This document shows, one piece after another, positions 39,094 to 50,704 of a stretch of DNA of 64,000 nt. The stretch is from Mycobacterium sp. 1274756.6. Its GTDB lineage: Bacteria > Actinomycetota > Actinomycetes > Mycobacteriales > Mycobacteriaceae. Both the position numbers and the translations under genes were made by a program. How positions within the stretch are numbered: position 1 is the first letter of the stretch; every line of letters starts with the position of its first letter. The notes beneath the pieces were generated by a model that was not told the DNA's origin, did no database searches, and worked only from the letters and a program-made list of their open reading frames with translations. The DNA lies in NCBI RefSeq assembly GCF_001668625.1, contig NZ_LZLJ01000093.1, positions 186,001 to 250,000 of the forward strand, written 5' to 3'.

Positions 39094-40731
39094 TCAGGTG
39101 ACCAGGGTGACCGAGGTGGAGCGGCGCAGCTTGCCCGACGACGTCTTGGGGATGGTGCCCGGGCCCAGCACGACCACGTTGCGCGGGCGCACGTCGACCT
39201 CGGTGACGACCTCATGGGCGACCTGGTGCTGGATGCGGCGCACCTCGTCGGGGTTCTGGTGGGCGTTGGACTCCACCGCCACCGCGAACGTCTCGCGGGA
39301 GTGCCCGGCGTCCAGCCGCACCGCGACCGCGCCGCCGGCGCGCACTCCCTCGACCCGGCAGGCGGCCCGCTCGATGTCGGTCGGGTAGACGTTGCGGCCC
39401 GCCATGATGATGACGTCCTTGACCCGGCCACAGACCACGACGTGGCCGTTCTCCATCAGGTAGCCCAGGTCGCCGGTGTCATACCAGCCGTGCTCGTCCT
39501 GGGCGGGCATGAAGCCGGCCATGGTGAGGTAGCCGGGGGTGACCGGCTCACCGCGCAGCTGGATGACCCCGACCCCGCGCGTCGGCATCACGCTGCCGTC
39601 CTCGTCGACGATGCGGGCCTCCAGGCCCTCGAGCAGCGGGCCCAGCGACGCCAGCCGGCGGGTGTGGCCCTTGGTGGCCGGGACGGCCTGGCGCAGCGCG
39701 GCCAGCAGGTCGGCGTCGACCTCGTCGACGACCAGCCCGTCGCCCAGCTCGGAGAACGACACCGCCAGGGTGGTCTCGGCCATGCCGTAGGCGGGCATGA
39801 TCGCCTCGGGCCGCAACCCGAACGGCTTGCCCGCGTCGATGAGGTCCTCCACGTCGGCGGGGTCGACCGGCTCGGCGCCCGACAGCGCGAACCGCAGCGA
39901 GGACAGGTCGAACTGGCCGGGGGTGGCCTGCTTGCGCAACCGCTTGGCGAACAACGCGTAGGCGAAGTTGGGGGCCGCGGTCATCGTGCCCTTGTATTTG
40001 TCGATGAGCTTGGCCCACAGCAGGGTGTCGCGCAGGAAGTCCATCGGGGTGACCTTGACCAACTCCACCCCGAAGTACATCGGGACGGTGAGGAAGCCGA
40101 TCATGCCCATGTCGTGGAAGCACGGCAGCCAGCTGAGCATCACGTCGTTGCCGCTGGGGTCCATCTTGGCGCCGATGAACATCGCCTCGGCGTTGGAGTG
40201 GATGTTGCGGTGGGTGATCTGGACGGCCTTGGGCGATCCGGTGGATCCGGAGGTCAGCTGCATCAGGGCCAGGTCGTCCTCGCCGGTCTCCACCGGGTCG
40301 ATCGGGTCCGCGGCCAGCAGTTCGGCGGCGGTGATGACCGCCAGGCCCTTCTCCTGCAGCACCGGCATCGCCGCCATGAACGGGTCGGAGACCACCACGA
40401 CCTTCGCCTCGATCATGTCGACGACGGTGAGGGTGTCCTGGGCCCACACCGCCAGGTCGGTGCGCGGGGTCGGCTGGTGCAGCATGGTCAGGGCGGCGCC
40501 GCGCATCCACAGGCCCTGGGCGATCGGCGCGATCTCCACCGGCGCGCCGGCCAGCACGCCGACGGTGTCACCCGGGCCCACCCCCGCGGCCGCCAGCCCG
40601 CCGGCGACGCGGCGGGACCGTTCGTGCACCTCGGCCCAGGTGTGCCGGACCGGGGCGTCCGGTTCCCCGGTCACCATCCCTTTGCTGCTCTCGCGGGCAT
40701 TGCGGAACATTGTGTCGGTAAACCTGCTCAC
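39094..40731 (-). CDS. pks16: Acyl-CoA/AMP ligase-like protein (Pks16/Rv1013-like)
   Basis: A 545-residue ANL-superfamily adenylate-forming enzyme despite the pks name. [15 protein letters not shown] binds [17 protein letters not shown] and [11 protein letters not shown] are the next core motifs, and SSGKLRRST holds the late catalytic Lys. FAAL-type acids-to-AMP activation is plausible. The GTG start has AGGAGG upstream and overlaps the stop of a small upstream ORF (GTGA). Symbol by synteny with Rv1013. Confidence 0.9.
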   Translation of the reverse strand: MSRFTDTMFRNARESSKGMVTGEPDAPVRHTWAEVHERSRRVAGGLAAAGVGPGDTVGVLAGAPVEIAPIAQGLWMRGAALTMLHQPTPRTDLAVWAQDTLTVVDMIEAKVVVVSDPFMAAMPVLQEKGLAVITAAELLAADPIDPVETGEDDLALMQLTSGSTGSPKAVQITHRNIHSNAEAMFIGAKMDPSGNDVMLSWLPCFHDMGMIGFLTVPMYFGVELVKVTPMDFLRDTLLWAKLIDKYKGTMTAAPNFAYALFAKRLRKQATPGQFDLSSLRFALSGAEPVDPADVEDLIDAGKPFGLRPEAIMPAYGMAETTLAVSFSELGDGLVVDEVDADLLAALRQAVPATKGHTRRLASLGPLLEGLEARIVDEDGSVMPTRGVGVIQLRGEPVTPGYLTMAGFMPAQDEHGWYDTGDLGYLMENGHVVVCGRVKDVIIMAGRNVYPTDIERAACRVEGVRAGGAVAVRLDAGHSRETFAVAVESNAHQNPDEVRRIQHQVAHEVVTEVDVRPRNVVVLGPGTIPKTSSGKLRRSTSVTLVT

Positions 40732-40916
40732 GACAACCTCCTGGCCGGCCCCCGGCTTCTCATGCTCCACGCTTTCGGTCCCACTCGGGAGCAGCACGCG
40801 TCAACGATTGGGGAGCGGTTGAGTCTCGCTTCGGTGAAAGTTCGGACACCGGCGCACGACCGCGCTCCCGCCGGCGTGACGGTCGGGTCGATCATGCGCT
40901 GACCGGTATTCTTCAC
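40728..40916 (-). CDS. Possible leaderless upstream ORF, 62 aa
   Basis: A 62-codon frame starts with GTG eight bases after the -10 TAAGAT and ends in a TGA overlapping the pks16-like GTG by four bases. The peptide is basic with three Cys, two adjacent (DACCSRVG). No family is recognised. Third-position GC is lower than in neighbours (roughly three quarters), which weakens a protein role; it could instead couple leader translation to the ligase. Confidence 0.4.
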   Translation of the reverse strand: MKNTGQRMIDPTVTPAGARSCAGVRTFTEARLNRSPIVDACCSRVGPKAWSMRSRGPARRLS

Positions 40917-40924
40917 CGCCCGAT

Positions 40925-40953
40925 ATCTTAAACTCCTCTTAAGTAACTGCCAA
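40925..40953 (-). promoter_or_regulatory. SigA-type promoter of the pks16-like gene
   Basis: On the gene strand TTGGCA, 17 bases, then TAAGAT: a near-ideal -35/-10 pair with ideal spacing. Two TTAAG repeats lie between and over the boxes and might be an operator. Start of RNA would be at about 40917, at the GTG of the small upstream ORF. Confidence 0.65.
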
Positions 40954-40980
40954 ACCCTCCGCGCGGTTTTGAGGCCCGTG

Positions 40981-41937
40981 TCACACCGCGGGCGGCGGGG
41001 GCGGCACCACCCGGGCGCCCTGCACCGGCCCGTTGACCACCCGCAGGGTGCGGCACACCCCGGCGCCGGAGAGTTCCGCGCCGACGTCGACCGCGGCGGC
41101 CGCCGACGCGCACAGGAACGCGCAGGTGGGTCCGGAACCGGAGACGATGCCGGCCAGCGCGCCGGCCTCGGTGCCCGCCCGCAGCGTGCGCCGCAGCGCC
41201 GGGTCCAGGCTGATCGCGGCGCTTTGCAGGTCGCTGCCCAGCAGCGGCGCCAGCCGCCGCGGGTCCCCCGCGGTCAGTGCCGCCAGCACCGGCTCCGGGT
41301 CGTCGGGCGCGGGCTCGTGGCCGCCGGCGGCGCGCAGCCGGTCCAGTTCGGCGAAGACCTTCGGGGTCGACAGGCCGCCGGCGGCGAACGCCAGCACCCA
41401 GTGGAAGGTGTTGCGGGCCAGCACGGTGGCCAGGTGTTCCCCGCGCCCGGTGCCCAGCGCGGTGCCGCCGTGCAGCGCGAACGGGACGTCGCTGCCCAGC
41501 TGCGCGGCCAGGGTGTGCAGGTCGGCGCGCGGCACGCCGAGCTGCCACAGCTCGTTGATCGCGACCAGCACCCCGGCCGCGTCGGCGCTGCCGCCGGCCA
41601 GGCCGCCGGCCACCGGGATCGACTTGTCGATGCTGATCGCCACGTCCGGGCTGCGCCCGACGTGCTCGGCCATCAGCTCGGCGGCCCGCCAGGCCAGGTT
41701 CTCGCGGCCGGTGGGCAGCTCGTCGGCGCCCTCCCCGGTGAACTCCAGCGACATCACGTCGGCGTCGCGCACGGTGACGTCGTCGAACAGCGACACCGCG
41801 TGGAACACGGTGGTCAGTTCGTGGAAGCCGTCGTCGCGCAGCGCCCCGACCGACAGGTAGAGGTTGACTTTGCCGGGCACCCGCACCGTCACCGAACCCG
41901 TGGGCACCCATTCGGTGGCCGCGCTGCCGTCTGACAC
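40981..41937 (-). CDS. ispE: 4-diphosphocytidyl-2-C-methyl-D-erythritol kinase
   Basis: A ~318-residue GHMP kinase of the MEP isoprenoid pathway. [14 protein letters not shown] holds the substrate Lys/Asn, [16 protein letters not shown] is the GHMP ATP loop, and [11 protein letters not shown] the third motif. GTG 41937 is chosen; a TTG two codons upstream is also open. Last gene of tatD-rpfB-rsmA-ispE, with a 27-bp gap after rsmA. Confidence 0.95.
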   Translation of the reverse strand: MSDGSAATEWVPTGSVTVRVPGKVNLYLSVGALRDDGFHELTTVFHAVSLFDDVTVRDADVMSLEFTGEGADELPTGRENLAWRAAELMAEHVGRSPDVAISIDKSIPVAGGLAGGSADAAGVLVAINELWQLGVPRADLHTLAAQLGSDVPFALHGGTALGTGRGEHLATVLARNTFHWVLAFAAGGLSTPKVFAELDRLRAAGGHEPAPDDPEPVLAALTAGDPRRLAPLLGSDLQSAAISLDPALRRTLRAGTEAGALAGIVSGSGPTCAFLCASAAAAVDVGAELSGAGVCRTLRVVNGPVQGARVVPPPPPAV

Positions 41938-41964
41938 GGGCAACAGGCTACCCAGGGCGCCCGG

Positions 41965-44087
<2,123 letters not shown>

Positions 44088-44951
44088 TCACGACGCCGCC
44101 GGTGACGGCAGACCGTAGACCCGCCGGGCGGTGTCGCTGGTGGCGAGGGCCAATTCGTCGGCCGGCCGATCCAGCAGATCGGCCAACGCTCTGACAGTGT
44201 AGGGCAGACAGTAGGGCTCGTTGGGGGCCCCGCGGAACGGGTGCGGGGTCAGAAACGGGGCGTCGGTCTCCACCAACATCTGTTCCTGCGGGATCAGCGG
44301 GACCGCTTCGTGCAGGTCACGGGCGTTGCGGAAGCTCACCGTGCCGGACAAGCTCAGCACCCAGCCGGCGTCGACGCAACTGTGAGCCATCGCACGCCCG
44401 GAGGAGAAGCAATGGAAGATCACCGTCTCGGGGGCGCCTTCGGCCCGTAGTACGTCGAGCACCTCGGTGTCGGCGTCGCGGTTGTGGATCATCAGCGGCT
44501 TGCCGGTGCGCTTGGCCAGATCGATGTGCCAGGCGAAGGCCTCCCGCTGCACCGCGGGCGTCGCGCACTCCGCCAGCCGGCCGGGCCAGTACAGATCCAG
44601 GCCGGTCTCCCCGATCGCGACCACCCGCGGGTGCGCGGCCAGCCGTTCCAGCTCGGCGCGGGCCGGCTCGGTCAGCGCGTCGGCGCGGGTCGGGTGCAGC
44701 GCCACCGCGGCGAACACCCGCTCGTCCCACTCGGCGGCGCGGGTCACCCAGGCCGCCGAGTCCAGGTCGTCGGCGATGGTCACCACCGCCTGCACGCCGA
44801 CCGCCGCGGCCCGGTCGACGATCGCGCGCACCCCGTCGGCGTCGGTCGCGCCGCAGGCGTCCAGGTGGGTGTGGGCGTCGACCAGCGGGGGCAGCGGTTC
44901 CGGGGCCGGCGGTGCCGCCCGGTCGGCTCGGCGTCGAGAACTCACGGCCAC
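44088..44951 (-). CDS. tatD: TatD family metal-dependent hydrolase
   Basis: A 287-residue TIM-barrel DNase of the TatD family: LVDAHTHLDACG (first metal His pair), AIGETGLDLYWP, KPLMIHNRDAD, VIFHCFSSG and LVETDAPFLTPHPFRG. Residues 1-22 are a Arg/Pro-rich extension before the barrel, so a later start is possible. Its start lies only 19 bp from that of metG, back to back. Matches Rv1008. Confidence 0.94.
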   Translation of the reverse strand: MAVSSRRRADRAAPPAPEPLPPLVDAHTHLDACGATDADGVRAIVDRAAAVGVQAVVTIADDLDSAAWVTRAAEWDERVFAAVALHPTRADALTEPARAELERLAAHPRVVAIGETGLDLYWPGRLAECATPAVQREAFAWHIDLAKRTGKPLMIHNRDADTEVLDVLRAEGAPETVIFHCFSSGRAMAHSCVDAGWVLSLSGTVSFRNARDLHEAVPLIPQEQMLVETDAPFLTPHPFRGAPNEPYCLPYTVRALADLLDRPADELALATSDTARRVYGLPSPAAS

Positions 44952-44970
44952 ACCATAAAGTGGAGCCTCG

Positions 44971-46518
44971 ATGACCCCCTACTACCTCACCACCGCGATC
45001 ACCTACCCCAACGGTGATCCGCACGTCGGGCACGCCTACGAGTACATCGCCACCGACGCGTTGGCGCGGTTCAAGCGGCTCGACGGCTACGACGTGCGGT
45101 TCCTGACCGGCACCGACGAGCACGGGCTGAAGATGGTCGAGACCGCCGCCGCCGAGGGCATCCCGACCGCCCAACTGGCCCGCCGCAACTCCGACGTGTT
45201 CCAGCGGCTGCAGGAGCGGCTCAACATCTCCTTCGACCGGTTCATCCGCACCACCGACCGCGACCACCACGCCGCGTCGCAGGCCATCTGGCAGCGGATG
45301 GTCGACGCCGGCGACATCTACCTCGACACCTACTCGGGCTGGTATTCGGTGCGCGACGAGCGGTTCTTCACCGAAGCCGAGACCCGGCCCGCCGACGACG
45401 ACCCGGCGGTGCGGATCGCCGTCGAGACCGGCGCCCCGGTGACCTGGACCGAGGAGCAGACCTACTTCTTCCGGCTCTCCGCCTACGCCGAGCCGCTGCT
45501 GGCGCACTACCGCGCCCACCCGGAGTTCATCGGCCCGGAGGTGCGCCGCAACGAGGTGGTCAGCTTCGTCTCCGGCGGACTGCGCGACCTGTCGATCTCG
45601 CGGACCTCGTTCGACTGGGGGGTGCCGGTCCCCGGCCACCCCGACCACGTCATGTACGTCTGGGTGGACGCGCTGACCAACTATCTGACCGGGGTGGGCT
45701 ACCCGGACACCGACTCCGAGCTGTACCGGCGCTACTGGCCGGCCGATCTGCACATGATCGGCAAGGACATCATCCGGTTCCACACCGTGTACTGGCCGGC
45801 GTTTTTGATGTCGGCGGGGCTGCCGCTGCCGCGGCGGGTGTTCGCGCACGGGTTTCTGCTCAACAGCGGCGAGAAGATGAGCAAGTCGGTGGGCAACGTC
45901 ATCGACCCGGTCGCCCTGATCGAGCGGTTCGGGGTGGACCAGGTGCGCTACTTCCTGCTGCGCGAGGTGCCGTTCGGCCAGGACGGCAGCTACTCCGACG
46001 AGGCGATCATCACCCGGATCAACACCGACCTGGCCAACGAGCTGGGCAACCTCGCGCAGCGCTCGCTGTCGATGGTGGCCAAGAACCTCGGCGGGGTGGT
46101 GCCCGAGCCGGGCACCTTCACCGCCGCCGACGACGAGCTGCTTGCCGCCGCCGACGGGCTGCTCGCCCAGGTGCGCGCCCACTTCGACGCCCAGGCCATG
46201 CACCTGGGCCTGGAGGCGATCTGGCTGATGCTGGGGGCGGCCAACAAGTACTTCTCCGCCCAGGCGCCGTGGCAGCTGGCCAAAAGCGACGCCGCCGCGG
46301 ACCGGGACCGGTTCGCCACCGTGCTCTACACCACCTTGGAGGCGGTGCGGATCGCCGCGCTGCTGGTGCAGCCGGTGCTGCCGGAGTCGGCCGGCCGGCT
46401 GCTCGGGCTGCTCGGCCAGCCCGAGGACCGCCGGGACTTCGCCGCGATCGGTGAGCGGCTCACCCCCGGGACGGCGCTGCCCGCCCCGTCCGGGGTGTTC
46501 CCCCGCTATCAGGACTGA
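44971..46518 (+). CDS. metG: Methionyl-tRNA synthetase
   Basis: A 515-residue class I synthetase: [19 protein letters not shown] has the HIGH-type motif, [12 protein letters not shown] the connective region, and [11 protein letters not shown] the KMSKS loop. No C-terminal dimer domain, as in M. tuberculosis MetS. TAAAGT (44956-44961) nine bases before the ATG may give an almost leaderless transcript. Confidence 0.97.
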   Translation: MTPYYLTTAITYPNGDPHVGHAYEYIATDALARFKRLDGYDVRFLTGTDEHGLKMVETAAAEGIPTAQLARRNSDVFQRLQERLNISFDRFIRTTDRDHHAASQAIWQRMVDAGDIYLDTYSGWYSVRDERFFTEAETRPADDDPAVRIAVETGAPVTWTEEQTYFFRLSAYAEPLLAHYRAHPEFIGPEVRRNEVVSFVSGGLRDLSISRTSFDWGVPVPGHPDHVMYVWVDALTNYLTGVGYPDTDSELYRRYWPADLHMIGKDIIRFHTVYWPAFLMSAGLPLPRRVFAHGFLLNSGEKMSKSVGNVIDPVALIERFGVDQVRYFLLREVPFGQDGSYSDEAIITRINTDLANELGNLAQRSLSMVAKNLGGVVPEPGTFTAADDELLAAADGLLAQVRAHFDAQAMHLGLEAIWLMLGAANKYFSAQAPWQLAKSDAAADRDRFATVLYTTLEAVRIAALLVQPVLPESAGRLLGLLGQPEDRRDFAAIGERLTPGTALPAPSGVFPRYQD

Positions 46519-46544
46519 CCGGGACGCCGCCGCGGGTACCGCCG

Positions 46545-46578
46545 TAGTATGACGTTGATCACACCCGAGGTCAGCGTC
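46545..46578 (+). promoter_or_regulatory. Promoter and palindrome upstream of the monooxygenase gene
   Basis: TAGTAT (46545-46550) suits a -10 box. The predicted RNA start falls in an imperfect inverted repeat GACGTTGA-N12-TCAGCGTC (46551-46578, 7 of 8 bases matching), typical of a repressor site. Confidence 0.45.
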
Positions 46579-46606
46579 CCCGCGCGGACCCGACAGGAGG
46601 CAGCAG

Positions 46607-48151
46607 ATGGCGACCCCGAGCACGGTGCGCGGACCCCGCCCCGACCCCACCGCCACAACCGATCTCGACGTCGTGATCGTCGGCGCCGGGATCTCCGGGA
46701 TCGACGCCGCCTACCACCTCAAGACCGAGCGGCCGGATTCCACCTTCACCGTCCTGGAGGGCCGGGACTCGATCGGCGGGACGTGGAGCTTCCACCGGTA
46801 CCCCGGGCTGCGGTCCGACTCCGATGTGCCGACCTTCGGTTACCGCTTCAAGCCGTGGGGTAGGGCGACGACGATCTCGCAGGCCGACCACATCCTGGAG
46901 TACCTGGAGCAGACGGTCACCGAGAACGGGCTGTCCGACCACATCCGCTTCGGCTACCGGGTGCGCAGCGCCGAGTTCTCCCGGGCCCGGCAGCGCTGGA
47001 CCATCCACGCCGAACACACCGCCAGCGGCGAAACCACCCGGTTCCACGCCCGCTTCCTGTTCCTCGGCTGCGGGTACTACGACTACGAGAACCCGTTCCG
47101 GCCGGAGTTTCCCGGCGAGGCCGACTTCCGCGGCCCGATCGTGCACCCGCAACTCTGGCCGCAGGACCTCGACTACGCCGGCAAACGGGTCGTCGTCATC
47201 GGCAGCGGCGCCACCGCGGCCACCCTGGTGCCGGCGATGGCCGACGACACCGCCCACATCACCATGCTGCAGCGCTCCCCGGGCTACTACTTCACCCGCC
47301 CGAAGGTGGACCGCATCGGTAAGACGCTGACCCGGCTGCTCGGCCGCGATCGCGCCTATCCGCTGATCCGGCGCAAGAACATCGCCTTCCTGCGGACCAC
47401 TTATGCGCTGTGCCAACGCTTTCCCAACGCGATGGCGAAACTGCTGATCGCCCTGGCCCGCTGGCAGCTGCCGAAGGGCTTCGACGTCGACACGCACTTC
47501 ACCCCCCGCTACGACCCGTGGACCGAGCGGCTGTGCCTGATCCCGGGCGGGTCGTTCTTCCGCGGCGGCGACTTCTTCAACGCCGTCAAAGCAGGGCGGG
47601 CCTCGGTGGTCACCGACCACATCGACCGATTCACCGCGTCGGGGATCCTGCTGAAATCGGGGACCGAGCTGCCCGCCGACATCATCGTCACCGCGACCGG
47701 CATCAACATGACCCCGCTCGGCAAGATCGCCCTCAGCGTCGACGGCCGGCCGGTCGACCTGCCCGAGACCCAGGTCTACAAGACCACGATGCTCGCCGGG
47801 GTGCCCAACCTGGTGTTCGCCTTCGGCTACGCCCAGCTGTCCTGGACCCTGCGGGTGGATTTGATCTGCCAACACTTCATCCGCCTGCTGAACCACATGG
47901 CCGCGCACGGCTACGGGATGGTCGAGCCGGTCTTCGACGGCCGCCCGATGGTCCGCAAGGCGCTCATCGACCTGCAGTCCAACTACGCCCGGCGGGGAGC
48001 GCCGGTGTTCCCCTACGGGGGCACCGCGGCGGCCGGGCCCTGGTCGGCCGAGCCCGACTACCGGGCCGACACCAAGCGCCTCTGCGCCGACCCGGTCGAC
48101 GACGCCGCGCTGCTGTTCACCGCGGCCAGATCCGCCGCCCGAGCGTCCTGA
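46607..48151 (+). CDS. Flavin-containing (Baeyer-Villiger-type) monooxygenase, EthA/MymA-like
   Basis: A 514-residue two-nucleotide-fold protein: IVGAGISGIDAAYHL binds FAD, GGTWSFHRYPGLRSDSD is the family block, VVVIGSGATAATLVPAM binds NADPH, and IIVTATGINM is the late ATG motif. It closely follows the EthA/MymA pattern (QRSPGYYFTRP, NLVFAFGYAQLSWTLR). AGGAGG precedes the ATG. With the next gene it recalls part of the mymA operon (monooxygenase and AdhD). Substrate unknown. Confidence 0.9.
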   Translation: MATPSTVRGPRPDPTATTDLDVVIVGAGISGIDAAYHLKTERPDSTFTVLEGRDSIGGTWSFHRYPGLRSDSDVPTFGYRFKPWGRATTISQADHILEYLEQTVTENGLSDHIRFGYRVRSAEFSRARQRWTIHAEHTASGETTRFHARFLFLGCGYYDYENPFRPEFPGEADFRGPIVHPQLWPQDLDYAGKRVVVIGSGATAATLVPAMADDTAHITMLQRSPGYYFTRPKVDRIGKTLTRLLGRDRAYPLIRRKNIAFLRTTYALCQRFPNAMAKLLIALARWQLPKGFDVDTHFTPRYDPWTERLCLIPGGSFFRGGDFFNAVKAGRASVVTDHIDRFTASGILLKSGTELPADIIVTATGINMTPLGKIALSVDGRPVDLPETQVYKTTMLAGVPNLVFAFGYAQLSWTLRVDLICQHFIRLLNHMAAHGYGMVEPVFDGRPMVRKALIDLQSNYARRGAPVFPYGGTAAAGPWSAEPDYRADTKRLCADPVDDAALLFTAARSAARAS

Positions 48152-48188
48152 TGAGCCCAGCCGCACCCAACCCCGGAGGAGAACCACG

Positions 48189-49301
48189 ATGAAGACCACG
48201 GCCGCCGTGATCCATGCCCCCGAGCAGCCCTTCGAGCTCATGGAGCTCGACCTCGACGGGCCGGGTGAGGGCGAGGTGCTGATCCGGTTCACCGCGGCCG
48301 GCCTGTGCCATTCCGACCTGCACCTGACCAGCCCCAACCTGCCGGTGCGGTACCCGATCGTGGGTGGGCACGAGGGCGCCGGGGTGATCGAGGACGTCGG
48401 CCCCGGGGTCACCAAGGTCAAACCCGGCGACCACGTGGTGTGCTGTTTCATCCCGAGTTGCGGCACCTGCCGGTACTGCTCGAACGGCAAGCAGGGCCTG
48501 TGCGACCTGGGCGCCACCATCCTGGAAGGGTGCATGCCCGACGGCGGATTCCGCCGGCACGCCGCGGGCACCGATTTCGGCGCGATCTGCATGCTGGGCA
48601 CGTTCGCCGAGTACGGGACGGTCTCGCAGCACTCGGTGGTCAAGATCGACGACTGGCTGCCGCTGGAGACCGCGGTGCTGGCCGGGTGCGGGGTGCCCAC
48701 CGGCTGGGCCGCCGCCAACTACGCCGGCGGGGTGCGCGCCGGGGACACCGTGGTGGTCTACGGCATCGGCGGGGTCGGGATCAACGCGGTGCAGGGCGCC
48801 GCCCACGCCGGCGCCAAGCATGTGGTGGCCGTCGACCCGGTCGCGTTCAAACGCGACGCCGCGACGAAACTGGGCGCCACCCACGCCTTCGCCACCGCCG
48901 AGGAGGCGCTGGCCAAGATCACCGACCTCACCTGGGGCCAGCTCGCCGATCAGGCGCTGGTCACCGTCGGCGAGGTCCACGAGGACGTCGTCTCGGCCGC
49001 GTTCGGCTCGATCGGCAAGGGCGGCACGGTGGTCGTGGTCGGGCTGACCGGTGATTTCACCGAGCGGGCGGTGCACGTCTCGGCCGACGAGATGGTGCTG
49101 TTCGGCAAGACGATCAAGGGCACCCTGTTCGGGTCGGCCAACCCGCAGTACGACATAGTGCGGCTGCTGCGGCTGTATGACGCCGGTCAGCTCAAGCTCG
49201 ACGAACTGATCACCGAGCGCTACCCCCTCGAGCGGATCAACGACGGGTATCAGGACCTGCGGGACGGCAAGAACATCCGCGGCATCATCACGTTCGGCTG
49301 A
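48189..49301 (+). CDS. Zinc-type alcohol dehydrogenase (AdhD/NDMA-dependent type)
   Basis: A 370-residue MDR alcohol dehydrogenase: GLCHSDLHLTSP and GHEGAGVIEDVG hold the catalytic zinc site, CFIPSCGTCRYCSNGKQGLC the structural zinc Cys set, and GIGGVGINAVQGA the NAD loop. The internal TEEFA-like sequence and length match the nicotinoprotein/AdhD branch. GGAGGAG precedes the ATG, 37 bp after the monooxygenase. A joint alcohol/ketone pathway is inferred. Confidence 0.92.
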   Translation: MKTTAAVIHAPEQPFELMELDLDGPGEGEVLIRFTAAGLCHSDLHLTSPNLPVRYPIVGGHEGAGVIEDVGPGVTKVKPGDHVVCCFIPSCGTCRYCSNGKQGLCDLGATILEGCMPDGGFRRHAAGTDFGAICMLGTFAEYGTVSQHSVVKIDDWLPLETAVLAGCGVPTGWAAANYAGGVRAGDTVVVYGIGGVGINAVQGAAHAGAKHVVAVDPVAFKRDAATKLGATHAFATAEEALAKITDLTWGQLADQALVTVGEVHEDVVSAAFGSIGKGGTVVVVGLTGDFTERAVHVSADEMVLFGKTIKGTLFGSANPQYDIVRLLRLYDAGQLKLDELITERYPLERINDGYQDLRDGKNIRGIITFG

Positions 49302-49375
49302 CCGGTCGGGCGGGTCGGCCAGCGCGCCGCTGCGGCGCTTTTGCGTCTGCTCGCCGAACCCAGCAAGCTAGGCGG

Positions 49376-50611
49376 GTGCGCATCCAATCGCTCGGCGACC
49401 TCGGCGAACCCGCCGGGGTGCTGCGCGCCGTGGGTGCGGCGACCGCGCGGCTGGGCCTGCCCCCGCCCGCCGCCCTGACCGGCGAGTGGTTCCGGTCCCG
49501 GGCCGTCATCGCGCCCAGCGTCGCGGTGCGCCCGGTGGACCCGGCGGCGGTGTTCCCCGGACCGGCCGGCGGCCCCGGCGACGCCGTCGGCGGCGGCTGG
49601 GTCGGCTACCTGTCCTATCCCGATCTCGGCGCCGAGCGGCGGCCGCGCCGACTGCCGCAGGCCGCCGGCGGCTGGACCGACTGCGTGCTGCGTTGCGACG
49701 GCACCGGCGGCTGGTGGTTCGAAAGCCTCACCGGCGCGCCGATGCCGGGCTGGCTGGCCGACGCGCTCGCCCGCCCGGCGCCGGCGCGGGCCTGCCACAT
49801 CGACTGGCGGTATCCGGACCGCGGCACCCACCACGCCGGGGTGCTGGCCTGCCTGGCGGCGATCTCCGCCGGCGAGGTCTACCAGTCCTGCGTGTGCACC
49901 CAGCTCACCGGCACCGTCGCCGGGGACCCGCTGGACTTCTTCGCCGACGCGATCGCCCGCAGCGCCCCCGCGCGCGCGGCCTACCTCAGCGGCCGGTGGG
50001 GGGCGGTGGCCTCGCTGTCCCCCGAGTTGTTCCTGCGCCGGCGCGGCGAGGAGGTGATCTCCAGCCCGATCAAGGGCACCCTGCCGCTGCGGGCCGACCC
50101 GGCGGAGCTGACCGCCTCGGCCAAGGACGTCGCCGAGAACATCATGATCGTCGATCTGGTCCGCAACGATTTGGGCCGGCTGGCCCGCACCGGCACGGTC
50201 ACGGTGCCCGAACTGCTCGCGGTGCACCGGGCGCCGGGGGTGTGGCATCTGGTGTCGACGGTGGCCGCCGACGTGCCCACCGACGTGCCGATGACCGCGC
50301 TGCTGGAGGCCGCCTTTCCGCCGGCCTCGGTCACCGGGACACCGAAATTGCGTGCCCGCCAACTGCTCTCACGATGGGAGCCGCACACCCGCGGCGTGTA
50401 CTGCGGCACCGTCGGGTTCGCCTCCCCGGTCGCCGGCTGTGAACTCAACGTCGCGATCCGCACCGTCGAGTTCGACCCGGCGGGCACCGCGGTGCTCGGT
50501 GTCGGCGGCGGGATCACCGCCGACTCCGACCCTGACGCGGAGTGGCAGGAGTGCCTGCACAAGGCCGCTCCGGTCGTCGGGCTCGACACCGCCATGCCCG
50601 CGGTCGGCTGA
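49376..50611 (+). CDS. pabB: Aminodeoxychorismate synthase component I
   Basis: A 411-residue chorismate-utilising enzyme making 4-amino-4-deoxychorismate for folate. SPELFLRRRGEEVISSPIKG (PIKGT Lys), ENIMIVDLVRNDLGR, FPPASVTGTPKLRA and the GVGGGITADSDPDAEW end are diagnostic. Shorter at the N-terminus than Rv1005c. GTG start. Confidence 0.92.
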   Translation: MRIQSLGDLGEPAGVLRAVGAATARLGLPPPAALTGEWFRSRAVIAPSVAVRPVDPAAVFPGPAGGPGDAVGGGWVGYLSYPDLGAERRPRRLPQAAGGWTDCVLRCDGTGGWWFESLTGAPMPGWLADALARPAPARACHIDWRYPDRGTHHAGVLACLAAISAGEVYQSCVCTQLTGTVAGDPLDFFADAIARSAPARAAYLSGRWGAVASLSPELFLRRRGEEVISSPIKGTLPLRADPAELTASAKDVAENIMIVDLVRNDLGRLARTGTVTVPELLAVHRAPGVWHLVSTVAADVPTDVPMTALLEAAFPPASVTGTPKLRARQLLSRWEPHTRGVYCGTVGFASPVAGCELNVAIRTVEFDPAGTAVLGVGGGITADSDPDAEWQECLHKAAPVVGLDTAMPAVG

Positions 50612-50638
50612 CGGCCACCCGGGCGTGAGGCGGCTCAC

Positions 50639-50665
50639 TGTCACGTTCTGGCACCCGCCGGTGTC
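50639..50665 (+). promoter_or_regulatory. ECF41-type promoter
   Basis: TGTCACG (50639-50645), sixteen bases, then TGTC (50662-50665). The known target of ECF41 sigma factors is TGTCACA-N16-CGTC, so both boxes match with one change each and exact spacing. It stands upstream of the oxidoreductase and the ECF41 gene itself. Confidence 0.75.
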
Positions 50666-50704
50666 TTGAGGGCAGAAGCCCAGAACCGGACAGAGGAGAT
50701 TCCC

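Noticed and set aside
44317-46656. 779-codon open frame on the minus strand
   Set aside because: Antisense to metG and overlaps tatD in another frame.
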